NCBI GenBank assembly: GCA_011316305.1
Contig: SAUG01000123.1
Span: 120,182 to 184,181 of the forward strand
DNA length: 64,000 bases
From: Rusavskia elegans
Lineage: Eukaryota; Ascomycota; Lecanoromycetes; Teloschistales; Teloschistaceae
Reading direction: 5' to 3'
The position numbers and the translations under genes were made by a program. Shown here in pieces: positions 48,172-58,638 of this stretch. A model generated the notes under the pieces. The model saw only the letters and a list, made by a program, of their open reading frames with translations. It did no database searches and was not told the origin of the DNA. Within the stretch, counting starts at the first letter, position 1, and every line of letters starts with the position of its first letter.

Positions 48172-49021
48172 TTACAAAGCCAGCGCGAGGCCGACAATGG
48201 CCAGAGCTGCGGCTGCGAATGATCCAACAGTCTTGCTTGCACCTCCAGTGAATGGGGCGTTGCCGCCCGCGTTGCCGGTTCCTATGGGTGCGGATGGGTT
48301 GATTGGAGAGCCAGTGGCACCTGGGCCAGATCCAGCACCGCCTGATGAACCGGTGCCTGTTGGATTGGGAGCACCAGTGCCAGTAGCGAATCCAGTTGAG
48401 CCAGCGACAACAGACGAGCTACGTTATCGAGTTAGCATTGAAGTCAACTCAAGTGCGAAGAGATGCTCACCTGACGGCAGTGGTCTTAGTGCACGAGCAG
48501 TCGACATCGTAAAAGGTGGAAGTATACACGATTGGATACGGGGCAGAAGTTGAGTCTGAGGAGCCAGCAGACGTGGTGGCATCTGAGCTCGATCCTGAAG
48601 TGGAGGTGGAGTCGGAGCTAGAGGTCTTTGACGAAGATGAGCCGGACGATGTTGCTTGAAAGTACATCAGCTTCGAAGTCCGAGAAAATCACGAGTCTCC
48701 AACTTTACTCACAGACAGTCTTGCCCATGGATTTGCAGATCTCCTGAAAGGCGGCCATAGCTGCTTTCTCGAATTCCGCGCTGTTGCAAGCCGAACTGAT
48801 CTGGCTCTTGACCTTGCCAGAATCTGAGCCACAGATGAGAGAAAAGTCGGATGGGTCGGATTGAGTGCTTCGTGCATGTTAGAAAGACAATCACCACCCG
48901 ACTGAGACTGCTGAAGGTCGTACTTAATGGCAGCGATCAAACATCCTGGCGGAACAGCAGCAGACACAAGCTGGGTAGATGCCGCGAAAAGGGCTACGAG
49001 AAGAGTTGATTTGGCGAACAT
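48172..49021 (-). CDS. CFEM-like GPI-anchored cell-surface protein
   Basis: The 227-residue secreted protein has four exons: 48924-49021, 48713-48867, 48471-48654, 48172-48418; introns of 56, 58 and 52 nt. A signal peptide (MFAKSTLLVALFAASTQLVS) precedes PPGCLIAAINTQSDPSDF and a Cys-containing helical region (LICGSDSG, SSACNS, EICKSMG) resembling the fungal CFEM-like domain. A long Ser/Thr-rich stretch, a DVDCSC motif, a Gly/Pro/Ser-rich spacer and a hydrophobic C-terminus (AAAALAIVGLALAL) after GGASKTVG point to a GPI anchor and wall attachment. A full CFEM has eight cysteines; fewer are seen here, so the domain is CFEM-like rather than canonical. Confidence 0.85.
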
Positions 49022-49581
49022 GGTGAAGAATGCGAGGTTTTTGACTCGGAGCTTATTTGTTAGATGAGGGAAAAGGAGCGTGAATGGGTGAGATGAGCGC
49101 GTAGATAGAATAAGATAGAGCTCTGGAATGAGTGACTGTGGTGAGATACTTGGGGATGCAAAGGAAGGTAAGTGAAAGGAGAGTCGGAAAGTGTCGCAGG
49201 TTTGAGGTCGCCAGTTGCGCGAAACAGGAACGAAGCTCAGGGGGGCGCAGAGATTACAAACAGCCATGAGCCATCCTGATTGGTCGACACTTTTGGTAAC
49301 GCTAAAAACGGTTTCCCCTGGTTTTTTGTGCACGCTTATGCCAGGTCCCGAGAGAGCACCTCGTCACTTCACTCGTGCCAAACGGCACCACCAGCACCTC
49401 AACGACATAGATGCGTGTTTATGAGAAAAGGACAAAATCAGTCCCAAGGCTTTTTGGTCGATCAAGCGATCTAGCCAGTAACACCGTAGGTAGTTTAAGG
49501 AGACAGAACATAAGAAGCAGGTACCTAAAACGGCAGGAGAAGACCCTCTGCAAGTACTCAGCACAGTCTATCCATCATCCT
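49022..49581. other. Intergenic spacer between CFEM-like gene and SKI8
   Basis: This spacer holds the promoter of the CFEM-like gene and the SKI8 3' flank. Short frames on both strands only; nothing recognised. Confidence 0.5.
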
Positions 49582-50833
49582 TCATCCTCCTGTTGCTTCT
49601 CTGTAAAAGGATATGCTTCGATTCGCCCCAGCAGTCGCGAAACCTTCATTTCTCCCAGTCTTCGGTAGCCACTTGACACTCCAAAGCGTCTTATCCGTCT
49701 CAGTATGCGTCGCAACACATTCTCGTCGATCGATTGACCACACTTTCGCTTTCCCGTCATAGGCCCTATAGCGGTCGTATATCAGGATCAGTGTCTAAAT
49801 TGAGATGTTGTAAGCTCACCCGCTCAGCAAGAACTCGCCGGTATCACTCCAGTCAAGAGAAAAGATCCAAGCTCCGTGACCGCTCAGATTAGCCACCTGT
49901 TCACCCGATGCAACATCGTAGAGAGCGATCACTCGGGCATCCCCTGCGGCTGCAAGCAACTTTCCAGCTGGTGAGAAGGCTACAGCTCTGACGGCTTTGA
50001 TCAGACCTGGGGATGGTAAGTGATGGACTTCCAGGCACATTCCTGGAGCCTCGTACCGGGCAACGAATGTAGAAGCCGTCCAGTATCGTTGTTGAAGATG
50101 TAGACTCCTCCATTCTCGTGTCCTGATGCGGTATTTCTACCGTCGACAGACTGGACGGTATCAGTCTACCAGTGAATGCTGGCGGGTCATTAGTCTTACC
50201 AGGTCTATTGCCATGCCAAAGCTCCCTTTGGTTTCAAATTCTCTGATTTTCTTACAGCCACCGACGTTGTCCCAGACGTTGATCCGGCCATCGACTGACG
50301 TGGCAGCAAGGTACTGTCCCTCTGCTGAAAGAGCTATGGCCCAAATCTCACCCGCTTTGTTGCCATCTGATCCTCGTTGTACTCAATTACGTGCCGCATT
50401 GAAGTTGGGGAAGGAGGCATTCGCACCTACAATGTCTCCCTTCTTCATCCATTGACCTTCCTCCGAGCGCCAAAGCTTGACATCTCCCGCGAAGCCTGCA
50501 CTAGCAAAATGATGACCATCTTTTGATGCTGCCAAATGGTGTACACCAAGCTTGTGCGCTGCGTCTAGGGTTTGTGCAAGAGGGAAGTCCGGCTCGCTTG
50601 TCGAGTAGATTTTGATATTAGAGGAACCGGAAGCGGAGATGAGCTGGTGCGGGGTAACAGCAAGAGAGAAAATGTCGGTGATGTGAGCTAAGCAAGAAGT
50701 CAGGAAACCATGTAAAGAAATACTACTATGAAAGATACAGACCATTGTCAATGGTGTGAGTAGTCAAATATTGCTTCGACTGAACAACGTCAGAAAAATC
50801 TACCGGAAGGCTTCGCTTCATTTTGTTTACCAT
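49582..50833 (-). CDS. ski8: SKI8 WD40 subunit of the SKI complex
   Basis: The 310-residue WD40 protein is Ski8, which with Ski2 and Ski3 feeds mRNA to the cytoplasmic exosome and also acts with Spo11 in meiosis. Seven exons: 50831-50833, 50743-50779, 50427-50687, 50200-50366, 50057-50150, 49820-50006, 49582-49765; introns are 49-60 nt. The first exon is only the ATG, joined to SKQYLTTHTIDNAHITDIFS, the conserved N-terminus. Blades include ISASGSSNIKIYS, FASAGFAGDVKLW, LAATSVDGRINVWD, LAAAGDARVIALYD and LLSGAYDGKAKVWS, ending WSVKWLP and FATAGANRSISFYR. Exon phases all agree and the total is an exact multiple of three. Confidence 0.93.
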
Positions 50834-51166
50834 GATATTATTGAACTTTGGAATCTACGTTTTGGATCGGGGAAAGATGCTGCTTCGCATGATTTAGATC
50901 ATGGGAAAACGTCAGGTATCCAGTGTCAATATGGCATCTACAAATAGCCGAGATTCTACCACCCACCCCTTTTGCTCAAGGGTTTTGTTTCTCTCGGCTG
51001 TCCTTCGGTCCAGATGACTTCAAAATGCAAGATTTAATTGTTTGCTTTCCTGTATGTGGACTTGCAAGTCGAAGAACCGGAAGCTGAGGTTGCTTCCCAA
51101 CGAACGCCGAGTGTAATGCGTTTCATCCCAAACACCTCGCCATGCCATAATTTACATTTGTGACCT
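50834..51166. other. Intergenic spacer, SKI8 upstream region
   Basis: This spacer holds the SKI8 promoter and the L32m 3' flank. Nothing else was recognised. Confidence 0.5.
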
Positions 51167-51662
51167 TCAGCTCTTTGCTTCTGCCTTCGACAACTCCGCC
51201 TTTGGTTCTTCTCCTAAGCTTTCCCCATCATTCTCCCCTCGAGTTTTCCACATATCGTGTATTTCTGCAACAATTCCATCAGCGATCGGCTCCGCCAAAC
51301 GGGTTTCCAGCCATACCTTGTACACAATACGGACACAACAAATGCGCCCTCTTCACGTTGCCGCACGCCGAACACTTGTTCAGACTCGTGACATCCTTCA
51401 ATGCTTTCCCAGCGAGAAATCGCTGCCTCTTCTTCCGATGTGATGTCTTTTTCTTGGGCACAGCCCGGAGCAGGGAGTCCCAGAGATCCGAGAGGAAGGA
51501 GGGGAATCCGCCGAGGCGAAGAGCGATTGGTGGGGGAGTTCCGAAAGAGAGTATTCGGGGGACAAGTTGGTTATAAAGCGTGGGAGATGTGTAGAGTCGA
51601 GAGTAGAGTGGAGGTCGGAATGGAGAGGCGGATATGGGCGACAGGGCCACTCGCAGAGCCAT
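51167..51662 (-). CDS. mrpl32: Mitochondrial ribosomal protein bL32m
   Basis: The 147-residue protein is mitochondrial L32. Exon 1 is 51317-51662, a 52-nt intron lies at 51265-51316, and exon 2 is 51167-51264. An N-terminal presequence leads to [17 protein letters not shown], the start of the mature protein, and then the zinc-binding CSACGN and CPYC pairs. Without splicing the frame would end in an unrelated [12 protein letters not shown] tail; splicing gives [15 protein letters not shown], which fits the family. In yeast the presequence is cleaved by the m-AAA protease, a quality-control step inferred here by homology. Confidence 0.93.
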
Positions 51663-52137
51663 CTCGTTTCTAGACTTAGATTTTCACAACCCCAAGTAAT
51701 TTTTGCAGCGTCGTCAGTATGGAGACATAATTTTGTAATCCATTATCCGAGACTCGGAGGAAACTCGAAAGCTCCAATGTCAAGATCAAGGGCTTGGCGT
51801 GGTCCGTGCATGCGCCCACTTCTTTCTGAAGCAGTGAAGTCACGCAACACCATCCCCATCTTTTCCTGATTATCACCAAGCTCCAACAGGTATAAGCTCG
51901 TCAGTAAGTCGCCATGGAGAGCACTATCATGATGACTTCATACATCTGGGCAACAATTGTATCTATGCAAGCATATCAAACCCGGACACGAACAGAGTCC
52001 CGATCCCAAGTTTCCATTCCCCACGTTGATAATCCCGTCAATAATTCTCAAGAGAAACTCCCACAACCCTGCTTTTTCATGATATGTACAACTTGAAGCC
52101 GCTGTTTACGCCAAGTGAACAAATAAAAGTAAGACGT
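51663..52137. other. Intergenic spacer, L32m upstream region
   Basis: Nothing was recognised apart from the expected promoter and 3' flank. Confidence 0.5.
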
Positions 52138-52689
52138 CTAGGCACGAATCTTTCTCTCTATGTCGTACTCATCGCGGACCTTCTGATTCCTCTTCATGTC
52201 ATACTCATCGCGGATCTTCTGTTCCTCCACTTGCTTGCCCTTCATTCTCTGCCATCCGAGGCGGGTGTTGTACACGGACACAGCGATCAGCCCAGCACTT
52301 ATGAGGCCACGCTTGCAGTGTTCTTTCTTCAAGTCTGCTGCTTCACTCTTGGACAAGGTACCTTCCCGTAATTGCCTTGCGCGCTGCTGGTGTGCTTTTG
52401 CCGATTGGTAGAGGCCGTTGACTGCCCCAATGGAGGTGACGGTGGCCAGGCCCGTGTAAAGCAGCTTTTTGTTGCGGGCGGCAGACGTCTGTCGCTCTGC
52501 TTCGGACCAGAATTCGGAGTCGCTGTCGCTGTCGCTGTCACTACTGTCGCTGTATCTACTGTGTCGTCTTCGCCGTAAGCTGCGAGAGCTTCTGGACCGA
52601 CTCTGGCTCCGGTGATAACGGCCGTCATCGAATGTCACGTCCTTCTTGGGACGGTACAGTTCACGATCGTAGTCTCGGCGCGGAATCAT
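52138..52689 (-). CDS. RS-rich protein with two hydrophobic segments, unknown family
   Basis: This single-exon gene encodes 183 residues. It begins MIPRRDYDRELYRPKKDVTF, followed by an Arg/Ser stretch and an acidic Ser-Asp repeat (DSSDSDSDSDSEFW). Two Gly/Ala-rich hydrophobic segments follow (LLYTGLATVTSIGAVNGLY and RGLISAGLIAVSVYNTRLG) separated by a charged basic region. The tail holds two copies of a QKIRDEYDMKRN / QKVRDEYDIERK repeat. I do not recognise the family. The coherent domain layout and the absence of a competing frame support a real gene. Confidence 0.7.
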   Translation of the reverse strand: MIPRRDYDRELYRPKKDVTFDDGRYHRSQSRSRSSRSLRRRRHSRYSDSSDSDSDSDSEFWSEAERQTSAARNKKLLYTGLATVTSIGAVNGLYQSAKAHQQRARQLREGTLSKSEAADLKKEHCKRGLISAGLIAVSVYNTRLGWQRMKGKQVEEQKIRDEYDMKRNQKVRDEYDIERKIRA

Positions 52690-53581
52690 GGCCCCTTCGA
52701 AAGAATCAAACGAATCCCGGCGATGGTCGCTTTGCTTTCGAGGTAGTGAGTGCCCGCCACGACCCCGGACGTACTCTTTGCTTTCATCAGCCTTTTCGTA
52801 TCCTGATCCAACGTGGGATTACGACTCACCGGCATCTCGGTACATTGTGCCATCTCGATGCATTGTGCCTTTTGCTATCCGATATACGTACGAGACTATT
52901 CCGACAGAAGAGCAATACGCTACAGCGCTTTCGCCATCACCACGAAATCGAAAATTGTATATGGGACGGAGATGCTATGAGTTGTGCGAATACTACGACA
53001 GAAGAGAAGGATCTGTAGTGACTTTGCAGCTCTATCATATCAGAAGAGTGGCCTGAACCATTGTTGGTTTCAAAAAGCCAACATCCGACAAGGGGTAAGC
53101 TGCCGCAGCCACCTGTTTATCAGAGGGGTATGATCCTACAACTCAAACGGGGCGGAGCATATCCATACAACAACAAAGATTGGTTCCAACATAAGTGAAT
53201 CTTGGATAGGGAAATTCGGATACGTTGTTAATCTTTCCGCAAAAATCCATGCAGCATCCGCAAGATATCTACATCCCCCTTTGATACTATCCATCAAATG
53301 CAGAGACAAGAAAGAGGATGAAATTAGCAAGCAGTGCGTCGGAACCTACGTACGAACCTGAGACGAAAGAGTGTCAATCATGGTTTGAAACATCGCATAG
53401 CTGCTGCATAACCGTACTGTATGAGACTATGTATAGGCACCCCTCTACGGAATAGGGCCCGGGGATGGTCGGAGTCGCGCCTGCAGGGCCTAAAGCCGCC
53501 TAAAGCTGATTCGGTGCCGAGGCACGGCCACAGCTGATGAGAACACCATCCCCCTCATCCGTAAATACCTACTTCACGAAG
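52690..53581. other. Divergent intergenic region, nothing supported
   Basis: This region lies between the divergent RS-rich gene and the thioesterase gene. Two overlapping plus-strand frames (52632-53018 and 52688-53056) have no recognisable motif, and they overlap each other and the RS-rich gene start. Confidence 0.5.
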
Positions 53582-55209
53582 ATGCCGTCCAGAACGCTAT
53601 TTCTCATCGCGACCAGAGCTTTGAGGCCTCAGCCTAAGAACTGTATAAATTGTTCGAGAGCCACACGCCAACTCCATCTTTCTCCAAGATGGCAGACCGA
53701 CGGCGTGTTCAAAGAGCTGACGGAGATGAGAGTCCGCACGCCATGGATTGAGGCATTGAGGAAAAAGGAAGAAGAGGGCATCGATCCAACACAGAGATCC
53801 AATACACCAGCTACGCCCTCGAACAGAGACCTTACACCCAAGAGAATGTCGGACAGCTATCATCGAGTGGTATGGATGTTAGTGACTGATGAATGGTTGA
53901 TTATCTGACTGACTGATCTAGACATAGGTGATACCACTTGCTCAAGATCCATGGCTTTTGGATAACTATCTCAATGCCAATGGCCAGATTCGGTAGGCCA
54001 ATGCCATACATATCGGATTTCTGGAGGTCTAATGCTGAACCCTTGACTTCGATACAGACTTGGTACTATCTTCATGGACCTTGATGCCTTGTCTGGCGTC
54101 ATCGCCTACAACCATACTGGAGAGTCCGTCACCACAGTGACTGCAGCCGTTGATCGAATCACCATCAATCATCCCCTAAAAGAAATCTGTGACCTCGAGC
54201 TCTCCGGCCAGGTTACTTTCGCAACCGGAAGAAGCAGCATGGAGATATCTATCCAAGTAGCGAAAGCACCTGAACAAGGGGACTCAGTCCAGAAGGAAGA
54301 CGTACTCATGACTTGCGCTTTCACGATGGTGTCCTTGGATCCAAACACGAAAAAGCCGGTGGCTATTTGTCCGGTCAAGGTCGAGACAGAAGAAGAAAAA
54401 CGGTTGTTCGCCGCGGGAGAGAAGAATTACAACATCAAAAAAGCCAGAGCGAAGACGGGACTACGGAAGCAAACACCGAACGACGAGGAAAGCGATCTCA
54501 TCCACGCAATGTGGCTTCGACAGCTCGACTACCACAGTAAGCAATCCCCAACCGCCCCCCTGACTCTACCTCCGCTGACACCTCCTCCGCGTCTTTAGAC
54601 CCCAACAACCCCCTCCGCAAACCGCCACACACCCACTACATGTCCAGCACCACTCTGTCCTCCTCCCAAATCATGCAGCCCCAATACCGCAATCGCCACA
54701 ACTTCATGATCTTCGGCGGTTACCTTCTCAAAACATCCTTTGAACTCGCCTTCTGCTGCGCCGCCGCCTTCTCCCATTCTCGCCCCACATTCCTGAGCTT
54801 GGATCCCAGCACCTTTGAGAATCCGGTGCCGGTGGGCAGCGTGCTTTATCTCAAAGCTACGGCGGCCTATACTGAATCTGTCGTTGACGGTGCTTCGGAT
54901 GCTCAATCGGCGTGTGCAGAGAATGGTGAAAAGGGGGAGGACAGAGGTGGAACAAGAGTGCAGATTCGGATCGATAGTAAGGTGAGGGACATCGAGCATG
55001 GATCTACGAAACCGACGGGGCAGTTCAATTATACGTTTTTGGTCGATAGGGATATCAGTGTCATGCCGCAGACGTATGAGGAGTTCATGATTTGGGTGGA
55101 TGCGAGGAGGAGAGCTGAGAGGGTGAGGGGAAGTATTGATGGTGGAGGGGTGGCGGGTGTCGGCGAAGGGAAGAAGGGGAAGGATGATGGAAGGAGGGTT
55201 ACGGAGTGA
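53582..55209 (+). CDS. Mitochondrial acyl-CoA thioesterase (ACOT9-like, HotDog)
   Basis: The 480-residue protein resembles ACOT9-type acyl-CoA thioesterases, double-HotDog enzymes that hydrolyse acyl-CoA in mitochondria. Exons: 53582-53869, 53928-53992, 54058-54536, 54599-55209; introns of 58, 65 and 62 nt. The N-terminus is basic and presequence-like. Joining restores SYHRVVIPLAQDPWLLDNYL and GQIRLGTIFMDLDALSGVIA in the first HotDog, and QIMQPQYRNRHNFMIFGGYL plus ELAFCCAAAFS in the second. An in-frame ATG at 53537 is an alternative start; 53582 was chosen for its better presequence. The last exon shows a C-rich to G-rich strand switch near 54840. It converges with argininosuccinate lyase. 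Confidence 0.9.
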
Positions 55210-55419
55210 CAGATTCGATGGTGGACGTGCTATTGCTTCAAGGCTCCTGTCTCTAGTGCTGTTGCATGTCACTTTTACTCCTTTTAACATTACTTGCAGT
55301 GACAGCCAAGCATTCGATAGTACGAAATCCCACATCGATCATCAAGATTGATCATCACCCACAACAGTCCATTCGTTCAGATATCCACCCCCCTTCAACA
55401 TTCCCGCCCATCAACCATC

Positions 55420-57591
55420 TCAACCACCCATCTTCCCCGTCTCCAACAACACCTTCAACGCCTCAACCTGCTCCATCACCCTCCCCCTCGCCGTTCCCCC
55501 CTCTGCCGTCCTCCTCTCCACCGCAGCTTCATAATCAAAACACCCCCGCACATCACTCTCAAATCGCTTATCCACACCCTGCAACTGCGCCACCGTCAAC
55601 TCATCCATGCCCTTCCCCTCCTTTTCGGCGAGCGCCACCACCCGCCCGCTGATATGGTGCGTTTCGCGGAAGGGCACGCCTTTGCGGACGAGGTAGTCGG
55701 CGAGTTCGGTGGCGAGCATGGAGGGTTCGAGCGCGTGGGCCATGGCGGCGGGGGAGGTGGATAGGGTGCTTAGGACGCCGGTGAGGATTTGCGTGGAGGT
55801 TGTGAGGAGGTGGATTGTGGTTAGGATGGCGGATGTGCCTGGAGGGGTCAGCATTCAAGCAGTCAAGGCAGTCGATATGTCGACTAGCAACCTTCGATGA
55901 CGGTTCGATTGGATACTGTTGCGTTGCTTACCTTCTTGCATGTCTTTGTTGTAGCAGGAGGGGAGGGAGTTCAGGGCGACTCTGAAACCGGAGTGGAGGC
56001 CGTGCATTGTGCCGGATTTGCCGCGGAGGAGTTCGAGGGCGTCGGGGTTCTGCGGCTTGTCAGCATATTGTGCCCGTGTCCATAACGTTATGATGAAGGG
56101 GAGGTACCTTTTTCTGGGGCATCAAACTGCTGCCGGTTGAGTATGCATCGGCCAGTTTGACGAAGCCGAATTCTTGACTACTGTATATGCACAGATCCTG
56201 TGCGATCCGAGAGACGTGCATCATGAAATCAGAACCCCAGCCCATCGTCTTGAGCAAGAAATCCCGATCTGATACCGCGTCCATACTGTTCAGGCAAAGA
56301 TCCTTGAAGCCGAGTTCTTGCGCTATGGCTCGTCGATCAATATCAAAGACGTTTCCGCTGAGGGCACCGCTACCCAGTGGGCTGTAGTTGAGCTCCTCGA
56401 TCACGTATTTCAGTCCCCTGAAGTCGCGAGCGAAGCAGGAGCCGTAGCTCAAGAGCCAATGGCTCCATCTGACGGGTTGAGCTCGTTGGAGATGGGTATA
56501 ACCTGGTAGTAGGAGGTCGATATCGTTCTCAGCTCGGGAAACGATGACTTTGAGGAGGGAGGTGAGGTGGTCTTCTATTTCGAGAAGCTTCCTACGGACC
56601 CAGAGGCGCTGCATATATAGGGTTAGCGGGTGTACACAACATAGATGGGAGAAATTATACCAGGTCAGTAGCTATCTGGTCATTTCTACTTCTGCCGGTA
56701 TGTAACTTGCCAGCAATTGCTGGCCCGATAATTTCACCTAGTCTTCGTTCGTTGGCGGTATGGATGTCCTATTGAGCGCACACCGTCAGCATTGTGGTCT
56801 CTCTGTCGATAGCATCCGTCACCTCGACTGCCAGCCAAGTAGGATGCCCTGCCAGTACATGAAATAGTGCCCACTATACCTCGTCAACTCCAGGCTTGAT
56901 CTCGAACGAGTCCGTCACCCATTCCTTCCGGACGACTCCAAACCCCCTCTCAATCTGCTTGAATTCTTCCTCGGTAAGGATACCGGCGTTTTTGTTTGCT
57001 CTTGCCCATGCAATGGATCCATCGATGTCTTCGGCATAGAAAGCTTTGTCAAGGCTGAGTGACTCGTTATAGGCTTCCATAAGGGGGTCAAGCCCGCCTG
57101 AGAGATATCAGCAGCTGCAGAGCAGATACAGTATCGGCATCAATTGGGCGCAGGAAGGCTGCGGACACCTGGTATCACACAATCGAAATGAATGTCATAC
57201 AGAAGACAGGTATACGGCGGGTTGTACATCTTAGCATGCTCGTCGTGCCAAAAATCAAGCGGAATACGGGCAACACAGCAACCATCAAACAATCTGCTCA
57301 CAGCCGAGTACCAATCTATATCAGATGTAAAACAATTGCTTGTCGCAACCGTATAGTGATAGCTCAGCAATCGGTAAAACGAAATCTCGTATCGAGGTAC
57401 CGGCGGCTGTATACCCCCATTGCAATTGCGTTAACATAACGAAGCATGTACTACCTAGGACTGAATTGGGTGCCCGCAGACTTCTTGCACCCACTGGTGT
57501 TGGTGGAGAGTACTGTACCGGTAAATCGTCCCCCCCATAGCTTGTTCTGGGCGGGCTTTGACTCTCCAGTCTGCTTTTGTGAGACGCTCAT
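55420..57591 (-). CDS. arg4: Argininosuccinate lyase
   Basis: The 478-residue enzyme cleaves argininosuccinate to arginine and fumarate, the last step of arginine synthesis. Six exons: 57519-57591, 56880-57097, 56661-56768, 56108-56608, 55932-56049, 55420-55838; introns of 421, 111, 52, 58 and 93 nt. Key segments are [15 protein letters not shown] across the first splice, [34 protein letters not shown] and the fumarate-lyase signature [16 protein letters not shown], which the fourth intron divides between KK and N. Exon phases all agree. The first intron is unusually long for this window. The gene is divergent from VFA1, sharing about 300 bp. Confidence 0.95.
56812..56861. repeat. Dispersed 50-bp hairpin repeat, copy 2, in an intron
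   Basis: This is the second copy of the repeat at 30921-30970 (42 of 50 positions shared), wholly inside intron 2 of argininosuccinate lyase. The hairpin arms are less perfect than in copy 1. Confidence 0.7.
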
Positions 57592-57889
57592 TCTGTGGGT
57601 TCGGTGGTGTCAGAAGAGAGGCCCGGAAATTGGCAGTATGTGATGTGAAAAAGGTCGATAAGTAGAGAAGCTATCGAGCTGGTCCCTTCGAGATTGAGTC
57701 CAATATCAGATTGCGATAAGGCGGCTGGATAAGGGCTACCCGCAGAAAGCCCTAAACCTACGGCTAGGGTCCGACGTCTTGTGCTCTATCCACCTAGAGT
57801 AACCTCACTATCTACCTGACTCTCATCTTAATTGTGTCCGTCTAGAACTACGCAGTCACCCAGACGATGAAAAGAATCAGTATCTCGAC
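57592..57889. promoter_or_regulatory. Divergent promoter region, argininosuccinate lyase / VFA1
   Basis: These 298 bp lie between two divergent start codons. No specific site, such as a general amino-acid control element, could be identified with confidence. Confidence 0.4.
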
Positions 57890-58638
57890 ATGACGTCTTT
57901 GTTGCAAAATGTTTGGCATCTACGTAGGGTTGCTGAAGCATCGAACAAACCCTGCCATATCTGCTACAAGTCTAGCACGAGTGTTTTGATAACCCCAGAC
58001 CAGAAGGTGCGAGAAGACAAGATACCACACAGCGTAGAGACTCAATGATTCAGGATCACTTCTATGTCTGTCCTGGTCATCTCAAAGATCGAGGCTTTTG
58101 CACTCCCATCGTAGATGAGGCTGAGGCAGCGGCAAAGAAGAAGAAAGAGGAGCTGGATCGTGAGATCGAGCTGATCAAGGCCGAGTATGCCGAAAAATTG
58201 AAGAAGCGGAAGAAGCCTAAAGATTCGAAGAAGAAAGAAAAGAGTACAGAAAAAGACAAAGGCAAAGAGAAGGAGGATAGCAAAGATGACGACGACGTCG
58301 ACGAGGCGAAAGCCGAGAAGGAGAAGAATGACAAGGTTTCAAGCCATTCTGATGATACTTAATGCCAGTGTTGCTGATTCTTCAGATCAAAGCCATCACC
58401 GACAAAGAAGTGACGACGACATCTGACGATGGTGGTCCACGTATCTTCACGCTGCAGAAGTACTCATTCTGACTCCTCCACAATTGCTATAATTTTCTCT
58501 TGCTAATCTACTGACAACAGAGCCTTTTACCAAGGGCGGCTTGATCGAATAAGAAATGCAGAGATAGCTAAGAGAAACAGAGAGCGCCTTCAGAAACCGA
58601 GCTTTTTCCCATCTGTACCTTCAGATAACCCAGGCTAG
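57890..58638 (+). CDS. vfa1: VFA1, VPS4-associated protein
   Basis: The 196-residue protein matches Vfa1, which binds the ESCRT ATPase Vps4 and modulates multivesicular-body sorting. Exons: 57890-58006, 58054-58335, 58386-58459, 58521-58638; introns of 47, 50 and 61 nt. The N-terminus joins a CHIC pair to DHFYVCPGHLKDRGFCTP, giving two Cys pairs that could bind zinc. A long charged Lys/Glu coiled-coil region (residues about 50-130) follows. The C-terminus (AFYQGRLDRIRNAEIAKRN, ERLQKPSFFPSVPS) carries the conserved Vps4-binding end. Phases agree throughout. Confidence 0.92.

Noticed and set aside
52632..53056. Two overlapping plus-strand frames of 122-128 codons
   Set aside because: They overlap each other and the start of the minus-strand RS-rich gene, and show no motif.
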